From the NCBI GenBank assembly GCA_963773945.1, contig CAVZDD010000002.1, forward strand, positions 1-20,177: DNA of 20,177 bases, written 5' to 3'. Below, in pieces: positions 14,661 through 20,177 of the stretch. Source of the stretch: JAKIWV01 sp963773945 (GTDB lineage: Archaea > Thermoplasmatota > Thermoplasmata > Lutacidiplasmatales > UBA184). The notes below the pieces were generated by a model that was not told the DNA's origin, ran no database searches, and worked only from the letters and a program-made list of their open reading frames with translations. Both the position numbers and the translations under genes were made by a program. Numbering within the stretch: position 1 is the stretch's first letter; every line of letters starts with the position of its first letter.

Positions 14661-16865
14661 TCAGGGAGGCCCCACCTTCGCGACGTTCGAGGGAGGCACC
14701 GCGCCTGGTGGGGACGTACGGACCGGTGCCTCCCGTCGCCGGATCGGCTGGATCACGGGAAGGAGGGTTCCCACGGAAGGAGAAATCGGCTGCCACGCCT
14801 TTCCCCGGAGCCAGTGGCGGATGTCGTAGATGTACAGGTTCCCGTACGGACAGGCCCCGACACAGTTCCCGACGCCGCAGCACTTCGTGCTCCGGAACTC
14901 TCCCTTCGTCCGGAAGTGTCCGGGCATGTCGACGAGGCCGACCGGGCAGCTCTTGGCGCAGTCCAGCGTGGTGCAGTCCTTGCAGACCTGCCGGTCCTTG
15001 ACCTTGAGCTTGAAGAAGCCGATCTTCTGGAAAGCCTGGGCGATGGCTCCCGTGTAGCACCAGCCCATCGTGACGCAGTTGTAATTCCCGGTGTAGGGGA
15101 TCGTGACGAACATCACGTACCAGAGCACGCTGAAGGACAGCGTGAACAGGAACACGCTCGGATCGACTCCGCCGACCAAGATGTGAAGCCGTCCGATCTG
15201 GTCGAAATAGGAGAGGAACGACGTGCCGACGAGCGCCACCATCACCACGCCGGTGGTCGTGGAGTAGAGACTCGAAAACCGGCTGCTCAGGTACTTTCGA
15301 GCGATGGGGGAGCTCCGGTTGAACGTCTTCATTGCGTCGATCGTCGTCCCCTGATACATCAGCGGGGCCGTGCAGAAGATCGAGCAGACCACGCGGCGAC
15401 CGAAGAGGGACGAGAGAATTCCCGTAGCGGCGTAGGTGACCAGGATCACGAGGAAGAGGGACGGAACGATCGGCGCCGACCCGACGCCCATCGACCACCC
15501 CAGCACCGGGACTTGGGTGCCGGACGCCCAATGGGGGAAGGCAGCCGAATAGTAGACGCTCGGAAAGAACGTGGCAAAGAGCGCGTAGCATCCCAGCATG
15601 AGGACGAGCCGGACCTTCGTCTCGCGCTGGCGGACCTCCTTGAATTTGAAGACGACCAAGGCCCCCATCTCGGCGCCCATCATCGCGAGGAACCAGGTAG
15701 ATCCGGCCACGAGGGCGAAGAACCAGAACCCGTTCGAGACGGCATTCTCGAGGATCACGAACGGGGCGCCACTCAACGCGAGCGCAGGAAAGGCCCCCGT
15801 GAAGACCGAGGGCTCGAGCTGGAGGTCGAGCAGGGCCCCCATGAACAGTTCCGCGACGAAGATGAACGCCAACAGCTGGAACGCCCACCGGGCGTTCAGT
15901 TGCCACGCCATCGGTTCGGAGGTGCGGAACCGGTCGGGCCGCACGACCGCATCGAGATAGACGAACATCTCGAGCACGATCGCTGTAGCGAAGAGGAACG
16001 GTTGTCCGTAGGCGGCCCACAGGAACAGGCCTGCCATCATCGCGCCGTAGACCGCGAGGATCCGGACGAGGTAGGTCGCGTACGCAGCGCCGACTTCCTT
16101 GTGACGGTAAATGTGCTCCATCAGGTAGACGAACAGGGCGATCATGAGCCCGCTGCCGAGGAGCACCGACAACTCGCGCCAGGCGGAGGACGCGATCGCC
16201 GGCGGGGACAGGAACATGAGCGCCGCCTGAAAGGCGACGACGGTCACCAGCGGCCGGTTGAGGTGGGAGCGGAGCAGGTACGCGGTCAGCGCCATCTCGC
16301 CGGCCATTGTGAACAGGAACCAAGGCGAATCGATCACCGCCGCGAGGTCCGCAGTCAGCGCGCCGGCGCCCCCCGCAAGACCGGCGAACCGGACCCCCGA
16401 AGCGAGGTTGAACGCCCATCCCATCAGAAACTCATTCGCGAGGACAAGGCCCGCGATGGTTGCCGCGAAGACGGCGCCCTTCCGGAGCGGGGCTACGTCC
16501 GGTACCGACGGGACCTCAGGGTCCAGGGAGACGCTCGCGCTGCGGAGGAGGGTGAAGAAGGGAATGAAGGCCCCGAGCGACATCAAGCCGGCCGCGAGCC
16601 AGAGGCCCTCCACCAAGCCGGCCGTGCCAGGGTGGAGATAGTAGACGACGGCGCCTCCGAACATCGCCGCCATCATCACGAGCAGGAAGACGACGCCCGC
16701 CACCTGCAGGGGGGCCTCTGCCTCCACCGCCCAGCGAATCACGAGCGCGGTGAACACGGCCATCAGGGCGGCGAGAAGTCCGAGGCCGATCTCCACCGCG
16801 AGCAAGTTCAGGTCACCGATTCCTGGGGGCGGGGCATCCCGATCACCGGCCGGTCTCAGGCGCAA
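14661..16865 (-). CDS. Polytopic membrane protein with C-terminal 2x[4Fe-4S] ferredoxin domain (protein B)
   Basis: This 734-aa protein has about fifteen hydrophobic spans followed by a cytosolic ferredoxin module. Two related units occur in the membrane part: NEFLMG (144-149) with PWFLF at 181-185, and AELFMG (338-343) with WFF at 381-383. Residues 470-615 resemble NapH/Fer4_5-type proteins: GRRVVCSIFC (489-498; Cys494, Cys498) and NCVTMGWC (Cys597, Cys603). The ferredoxin part has C628-x2-C631-x4-C636-x3-C640-Pro and C663-x4-C668-x3-C672-PYG, plus C662; the first set matches the DmsB/HybA spacing. This implies electron transfer at the membrane, perhaps to or from quinone. The TTG at 16865 overlaps the upstream gene by 23 bases; later starts (TTG or GTG near residues 22-24) are possible. 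The partner enzyme is unknown. Confidence 0.88.
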   Translation of the reverse strand: MRLRPAGDRDAPPPGIGDLNLLAVEIGLGLLAALMAVFTALVIRWAVEAEAPLQVAGVVFLLVMMAAMFGGAVVYYLHPGTAGLVEGLWLAAGLMSLGAFIPFFTLLRSASVSLDPEVPSVPDVAPLRKGAVFAATIAGLVLANEFLMGWAFNLASGVRFAGLAGGAGALTADLAAVIDSPWFLFTMAGEMALTAYLLRSHLNRPLVTVVAFQAALMFLSPPAIASSAWRELSVLLGSGLMIALFVYLMEHIYRHKEVGAAYATYLVRILAVYGAMMAGLFLWAAYGQPFLFATAIVLEMFVYLDAVVRPDRFRTSEPMAWQLNARWAFQLLAFIFVAELFMGALLDLQLEPSVFTGAFPALALSGAPFVILENAVSNGFWFFALVAGSTWFLAMMGAEMGALVVFKFKEVRQRETKVRLVLMLGCYALFATFFPSVYYSAAFPHWASGTQVPVLGWSMGVGSAPIVPSLFLVILVTYAATGILSSLFGRRVVCSIFCTAPLMYQGTTIDAMKTFNRSSPIARKYLSSRFSSLYSTTTGVVMVALVGTSFLSYFDQIGRLHILVGGVDPSVFLFTLSFSVLWYVMFVTIPYTGNYNCVTMGWCYTGAIAQAFQKIGFFKLKVKDRQVCKDCTTLDCAKSCPVGLVDMPGHFRTKGEFRSTKCCGVGNCVGACPYGNLYIYDIRHWLRGKAWQPISPSVGTLLPVIQPIRRREAPVRTSPPGAVPPSNVAKVGPP

Positions 16866-18132
16866 GGGTTAGCTGGCTCTCCGGGACGACCGGTGAATCC
16901 GTCCCGGGTGTAGCGGGCGCGGTCGGCACGAGGGTCTCACGGGCGCCCGTGACCGTCCAGAGAATCGGTCGAAGGGCGAGCATCGGTCGCAGGCCCAGCG
17001 CGACGGCGAAGCCGCCCAGCAGGACGTATTGGACGGCCCATCGGACGGCGAGTGCGAGCCCGAGAGGAACTCCCGGGGCGATGGCTCCCAAACTCGCCGC
17101 GATTCCGGCGGCGCCCATCAGTTCATTCACGAATCCGTGCCATCCGCTGGCGGCCAACGGCGGGGGGGTCCCTACGGCGAGCGACAGACCCACGACGACC
17201 AGTACACCTCGGAGGATCAGGCCGGGACCCGTCGGCAGTAACCGAAGGAACGCTCGATACATGGGAACCGGGACGAGCGCGGCAAAGATCGCGGCGAACC
17301 CGATCAGCTGGTGCTGGAGGATCCAACCGACCCAGGTGCCGGCGGAGGCCGTAGCCGGGTTGACCGTGAGCCAATCGGCCAGCATCACGAGACACCACGT
17401 GACCCCGGCCGCAAGCAGTAGGACCCGCAGCGTGGCGCCAGCGGCGAAACGTCGGTCGAGCGGCGGTTGCTCAGCGGTGCGGGAGCCAACGGCGCTTGAG
17501 GAGGGCACCAACGATCCGTAGACCCTCAACAGCTGTTCCTGCGCCAGCAGCGCGACGTACAGGATCACGAGTTGGAAGACGCCGAGGTACCAGTTGTTCA
17601 GCAGGAGGGTCCCGGTCCTCGTGCCCGTCGCCTGGGCCGTGATACCGATTCCGGCGGTCGCCGCCGCGGTCGTGGAGCAGCAAGCGCCGAGCGTGACGAG
17701 CGCGATCATCGCCGGTGTCAGGCCGGCGACAGTCCCTACGGTCGCCGGCCGCGCCGAGGAAGACTTCCGCTGACGGAGAAGGCCAATGCTCAGGATCACC
17801 GCGACGGACATGCCGAGGCCCACGCCGGCCGAGGTGAGCAACATGAACAGGGTCGGGAGGAAGGGGAGAGAGAGAACGAAGAACGGATTGACCGCGAGAA
17901 GGCCGGGGTAGTCCCACCAGGGGGTTCCCGAGGAGAGAATCACCCAGAACGACGAGAGATGTGCCGGTGGCCAGAAGACCGTCAACATTCCGCCCACGAC
18001 CATGGCGATGAGCGCGTAGACGACCGCAATGACGGTCGCGAGCAGGAAGAACCGAGGACGCCGGACGAGAGCACGGGAGTCGCCTAGCGTGAGTATCGCC
18101 CAAATTCCGGGGCTCGCCCGGCGGTCCGCCAT
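16843..18132 (-). CDS. Polytopic membrane protein with Cys-Cys motif (protein C)
   Basis: This is an unrecognised 429-aa membrane protein, first gene of the operon. It has about nine or ten hydrophobic stretches, including 29-52, 83-118, 134-165, 180-199, 233-255, 270-290, 305-321, 335-350 and 357-380, and a Pro/Thr-rich soluble C-terminus. A conspicuous TLGACCSTTAAATAGIGI (147-164) lies in or at the edge of a span, with adjacent Cys151 and Cys152 that could bind metal or form a redox pair. VNELMG (335-340) echoes the signature of the two downstream proteins, though only that short motif is shared. The ATG at 18132 lies about 33 bases from a TATA element. The 3' end overlaps the next gene, so the products are probably made together. 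Confidence 0.85.
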   Translation of the reverse strand: MADRRASPGIWAILTLGDSRALVRRPRFFLLATVIAVVYALIAMVVGGMLTVFWPPAHLSSFWVILSSGTPWWDYPGLLAVNPFFVLSLPFLPTLFMLLTSAGVGLGMSVAVILSIGLLRQRKSSSARPATVGTVAGLTPAMIALVTLGACCSTTAAATAGIGITAQATGTRTGTLLLNNWYLGVFQLVILYVALLAQEQLLRVYGSLVPSSSAVGSRTAEQPPLDRRFAAGATLRVLLLAAGVTWCLVMLADWLTVNPATASAGTWVGWILQHQLIGFAAIFAALVPVPMYRAFLRLLPTGPGLILRGVLVVVGLSLAVGTPPPLAASGWHGFVNELMGAAGIAASLGAIAPGVPLGLALAVRWAVQYVLLGGFAVALGLRPMLALRPILWTVTGARETLVPTAPATPGTDSPVVPESQLTLAPETGR

Positions 18133-18160
18133 GGAAGCGAGTCACGAGGGAGATGGCCAC

Positions 18161-18180
18161 TGATAATAGCTCCGTACGGA
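18161..18180 (-). promoter_or_regulatory. TATA promoter of the membrane operon, with adjoining palindrome
   Basis: On the minus strand GCTATTATCA (18161-18170) is centred about 33 bases before the ATG at 18132, suggesting a nearly leaderless transcript. Directly upstream is the perfect 10-base palindrome TCCGTACGGA (18171-18180), where TFB would contact the DNA, so it may be an operator. The palindrome may also be chance. Confidence 0.5.
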
Positions 18181-18215
18181 CCCCGTTCGAATCGTGCCGC
18201 GCCGCCTCATCCCGT

Positions 18216-18235
18216 CCCCGATGTAGCGGTCGGGG
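18216..18235. repeat. Short hairpin after the MFS gene
   Basis: CCCCGA and TCGGGG (6 bp) enclose an 8-base loop, 14 bases after the MFS stop on the minus strand. There is no U-tract, so terminator function is unproven. Confidence 0.3.
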
Positions 18236-18249
18236 CGTCTCGCAAACTC

Positions 18250-19476
18250 TTAGAACGACAGTCGGCGGATTCCGGGGAGCAGCGTCGGCCCCAAGAGGGC
18301 GCACAGGACGTAGGTTAGCGCGATGATCCAGGCCAGGAGCGGAGCGCCCAACAAGGTCGCCAGGACGCCGACGGCCACCGCTCCGATCGCCGTCGGGATG
18401 CCGCGGAACAGGTAGAGGTTCGTCAGGACCCGGCCGAATCGGTCCTGGGGGACCTTCGCCTGCAGGTAGGCATTGTACGCCTGGTAGAACCCGGACGCGA
18501 AGATTCCCGTCAGGAACCAAAGGATCAGGCTCGGGCCCAACGACGGAGCGGCATAGACCGCCGCGACGATCAGAATCCCTTCCGCGGCGGTCGTTCCGAA
18601 TATCACTAGAGAGACCGACTTTCGGGGGTTGAGGGAGCCGAGGATCAACCCTCCCACGACGCCTCCGATCGTGAAGGCGGTGAACAGCAACGCGTAGCTG
18701 AACGTATGGCTCACGAACTCCCGCTGGGTCAGGAGAGTGATCAAAAGGGGCCCGGCGGCGGTGAAGAAGGCCTGGAAACTCGAGAACACGGCGAGCTGGA
18801 GGAGCGGGCGACCTTCGCCTCGACCGAGCTCCTTCCATCCCTCCCAGAAATCCTCGAGCAGCCCGGTGACGACTGATCGGACGGAGGGGAGGGAGAGCGG
18901 GATCACGATGAGCGCGGCGGCCAGGTTGAGCAACGCATAGAGGAACATCCCGCCACCAGGGCCTACGACGATGAGCAGGGCGGCGCCCGCCCCGAAGCCC
19001 ACCACCGTGTTGCCTCCGGAGATGGCGTTGAAGAGCGCGTTGGCCCGGAACAGTTCCCCCTCAGACACCAACCGCGGCACCATGGTGACGTCGGCGGTCC
19101 ACGTGAAGTCCCAGACGAGCGAGATGCCCGCGACGAGGATCAGGAGGATCGGGACAGAGAGATGCCCGGTCTCGAGCGCCAACCCAATAGTGAACGCGAA
19201 CGCGGCCTGCAAGCCGTACCCGAACAGCAACACTGTCCGGAGGTTCCGGGCCCGGTCGACGGTGGGTCCCGCGATGAAGGTGACCGAGTACGCGCCGAAC
19301 TCGACGAGCAGCACAAGGCCTGCGATCGCCAGGCTGTGGGAGATGCGGTACGACAGGAGCAGGACCGAGACCTCGTAGACCGCGTAGCCGCCCCAGGCGA
19401 GCCCCGACGACGTGATTCCAAGCGCGAAACGACGGTTCCGGAACAGGTCGAGATAACCGCGGTCAGTCTCGGCCAT
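18250..19476 (-). CDS. Major facilitator superfamily transporter
   Basis: This 408-aa integral membrane protein has about twelve spans and the layout of MFS exporters of the enterobactin-exporter/MFS_3 type. The loop between spans 2 and 3 holds a motif-A-like AGPTVDRARNLRTVLL (about 69-84), and the central region after span 6 is a charged loop, LLEDFWEGWKELGRGEGRP. The N-terminus, DLFRNRRFALGITSSGLAWGGYAVYEVS, is typical (family RNRxF...). The substrate cannot be told; drugs, metabolites or siderophores are usual for such proteins. It starts at ATG 19476 and is divergent from the winged-helix gene downstream, 95 bases away, so that regulator is a natural candidate to control it. It is separated from the membrane operon by 117 bases with its own promoter. 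Confidence 0.9.
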   Translation of the reverse strand: MAETDRGYLDLFRNRRFALGITSSGLAWGGYAVYEVSVLLLSYRISHSLAIAGLVLLVEFGAYSVTFIAGPTVDRARNLRTVLLFGYGLQAAFAFTIGLALETGHLSVPILLILVAGISLVWDFTWTADVTMVPRLVSEGELFRANALFNAISGGNTVVGFGAGAALLIVVGPGGGMFLYALLNLAAALIVIPLSLPSVRSVVTGLLEDFWEGWKELGRGEGRPLLQLAVFSSFQAFFTAAGPLLITLLTQREFVSHTFSYALLFTAFTIGGVVGGLILGSLNPRKSVSLVIFGTTAAEGILIVAAVYAAPSLGPSLILWFLTGIFASGFYQAYNAYLQAKVPQDRFGRVLTNLYLFRGIPTAIGAVAVGVLATLLGAPLLAWIIALTYVLCALLGPTLLPGIRRLSF

Positions 19477-19571
19477 CGTGACCGGAGAGCGCCTGAGAGA
19501 AAAAGTGGACGGCAGAATTCACGCTTGCGAACTTTCAAGTAAGCCCCGCTCTGTGCGTGAGTCGGTGTCGC

Positions 19572-19970
19572 ATGCCATTCGGTAAGACCGGCCCGCGGGC
19601 GTCGGAGTTCGACGGCGCCGGGATGGCCGAGGGTACCCAGCTGGTCGACCGGATCGCGAGCGAGCTCGACCTGCTCTCCCGCAACGTCGAGATTCTGGAG
19701 CGATTGGGCGACAAGAATCCCCTCGGGATCATTCGCTTGAGCGAGGCGTTGCGCCTCCCGATCCACAAGGTGCGCTATTCGTTGCATCTGCTGGAGCGGG
19801 AGGGGGTGATACAACCGTCGGCCGAAGGGGCTGTGCTGACCGACAAGGCCCGCCAGTTCTGGATGCAGCTCGACGAATCGCTCGACCGGATGGCCGTGCT
19901 CGTCCAGCAACTGAAGCAGAAGGCGAGCGCGCACCAGGGAAAGCCGCCTGCCGGTCCGAAAGGCTATTAG
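19572..19970 (+). CDS. Winged-helix DNA-binding protein, probable transcription regulator
   Basis: This is a small archaeal-type winged helix-turn-helix protein of 132 aa from ATG 19572 (alternatives: GTG 19557, ATG 19623 giving MAEGTQLVDRI). The HTH reads LGIIRLSEALRLPIHKVRYSLHLLEREGVI, followed by a wing (QPSAEGAVLTDKARQF). A helix before it (LVDRIASELDLLSRNVEILERL) and a C-terminal helix (LDRMAVLVQQLKQKA) look like dimerisation coiled coils. No ligand or metal site is visible. It diverges from the MFS transporter, and local regulation of that gene or of itself is plausible. An AAGTAAG patch about 33 bases before ATG 19572 may be the TATA region. The 3' end carries the tRNA promoter. Confidence 0.8.
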   Translation: MPFGKTGPRASEFDGAGMAEGTQLVDRIASELDLLSRNVEILERLGDKNPLGIIRLSEALRLPIHKVRYSLHLLEREGVIQPSAEGAVLTDKARQFWMQLDESLDRMAVLVQQLKQKASAHQGKPPAGPKGY

Positions 19971-19971
19971 A
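19964..19971 (+). promoter_or_regulatory. TATA element of the tRNA pair
   Basis: GCTATTAG overlaps the stop codon of the winged-helix gene and is centred about 29 bases before the first base of tRNA-Asn. Its GCTATTA core is the same as in the promoter of the membrane operon. Confidence 0.5.
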
Positions 19972-19996
19972 CGGTTCTTCGGTCGGCGCCGCCGGT

Positions 19997-20099
19997 GCCG
20001 CCGTAGCTCAGCGGCAGAGCGATCGGCTGTTAACCGAAAGGTCAGCGGTTCAAAGGTCTGGGCGCTTACGCGCCCGGGCTGAAATTCCGCTCGGCGGCG
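19997..20099 (+). tRNA. tRNA-Asn (anticodon GTT), interrupted by a T-loop intron
   Basis: The acceptor stem pairs GCCGCCG (19997-20003) with CGGCGGC (20092-20098), and G20099 is the discriminator. The D-arm is GCTC-AGCGGCA-GAGC. The anticodon loop is CTGTTAA, giving GTT; the anticodon stem has four pairs plus an A-A mismatch. The T-arm AGCGG-TTCAAAT-CCGCT forms only when 20055-20085 is removed, leaving a 72-nt mature tRNA. CCA is not encoded. Confidence 0.93.
20055..20085 (+). other. Archaeal tRNA intron with bulge-helix-bulge motif
   Basis: This 31-nt intron lies in the T-loop (between tRNA positions 59 and 60). The precursor folds as AGCGG/CCGCT, then a 3-nt bulge ATT (20084-20086), a 4-bp central helix TTCA/TGAA (20049-20052 with 20080-20083), a 3-nt bulge AAG (20053-20055), and a 10-bp intron hairpin (20056-20065 with 20070-20079, including T-G pairs) closed by TTAC. 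Cutting after the second base of each bulge gives exactly the canonical TTCAAAT T-loop. Confidence 0.92.
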
Positions 20100-20114
20100 C
20101 CTCCGCTCCCCGGT

Positions 20115-20177
20115 GGGCCCGTAGCTTAGCCCGGCTCAGAGCGACCGGCTCATAACCGGTCGGTCGGCGGTTCAAAT
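20115..20177 (+). tRNA. tRNA with CAT anticodon (Met or Ile2), cut by window end
   Basis: The gene starts GGGCCCG, with D-arm GCTT...GAGC, anticodon stem-loop ACCGG-CTCATAA-CCGGT and T-arm GGCGG-TTCAAAT, where the window ends. CAT may be elongator Met or, with C34 modified to agmatidine, Ile. The anticodon stem lacks the three consecutive G-C pairs at the base of the loop in the arrangement typical of initiators, and the start GGGCCCG is not the usual A1-U72 type. The GGGCCCG acceptor half rather suggests Ile2, without certainty. It lies 15 bases after tRNA-Asn and is probably co-transcribed. Confidence 0.85.

Noticed and set aside
14484..16913. Very long plus-strand open frame (about 809 codons) opposite protein B
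   Set aside because: Its translation is Arg/Glu/Gly/Asp-rich without fold-like pattern, whereas the minus strand gives clear membrane spans and ferredoxin Cys motifs; it is a high-GC antisense shadow.
20020..20041. Possible intron in the anticodon loop of tRNA-Asn
   Set aside because: The anticodon loop is a normal 7 nt (CTGTTAA); the extra sequence is entirely in the T-loop.
1..20177. CRISPR arrays, insertion sequences, long direct repeats
   Set aside because: No regularly spaced repeats, transposase-like proteins or terminal inverted repeats were seen.

Overview
The window looks like a piece of a high-GC archaeal chromosome. The signs are TATA-type promoter elements about 29-33 nt ahead of several starts (implying leaderless or nearly leaderless transcripts), two archaeal-type tRNA genes, one of them split by an intron with a textbook bulge-helix-bulge splice motif, and MoaA carrying the CHDEG form of its first cluster motif. 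The gene content (OppBC-type permeases, molybdenum CO dehydrogenase, multi-spanning membrane proteins of unknown family) would fit a high-GC Thermoplasmatota lineage. That placement is an inference; no rRNA or marker gene is present to fix it.

Layout. 1-557 is gene-poor, with one possible small ORF and a perfect hairpin. 558-992 (-) is a stand-alone cyclic-nucleotide-binding domain. 1182-3491 (+) is a pair of oligopeptide/dipeptide-type ABC permeases without ATPase or binding protein. 3624-7839 (+) is coxM-coxS-coxL-coxG, a form I Mo-Cu carbon monoxide dehydrogenase; CoxL carries the diagnostic AYRCSFR loop, and coxG is broken by a one-base frameshift. 7836-9539 (-) is an unusual fusion of a MobA-like nucleotidyltransferase, an XdhC/CoxI domain and a YHS metal-binding domain. 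9664-10494 (+) is a second XdhC-family protein. 10502-11473 (-) is MoaA. 11575-13685 (+) is coxD-coxE (MoxR AAA+ ATPase and VWA protein). 13682-18132 (-) is a three-gene membrane operon whose middle protein ends in a two-cluster ferredoxin domain. 18250-19476 (-) is an MFS transporter, 19572-19970 (+) a winged-helix regulator, and 19997-20177 (+) tRNA-Asn(GTT) with a T-loop intron followed by a tRNA with CAT anticodon cut by the window end.

How it fits together. About 3.6-13.7 kb is one functional island for aerobic CO oxidation: structural subunits (MSL), a putative quinone/membrane adaptor (CoxG), pterin synthesis (MoaA), nucleotide attachment and cofactor chaperoning (MobA-XdhC-YHS, XdhC), and CoxD/CoxE for finishing the Cu-S-Mo site. 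The adjacent membrane operon converges on coxE. It has a DmsB-like Fe-S module fused to many membrane helices, and an NE-(L/F)-(L)-MG signature recurs in all three proteins. It is the best candidate here for an undescribed system, possibly a membrane electron-transfer complex, although a link to CO oxidation rests only on proximity.
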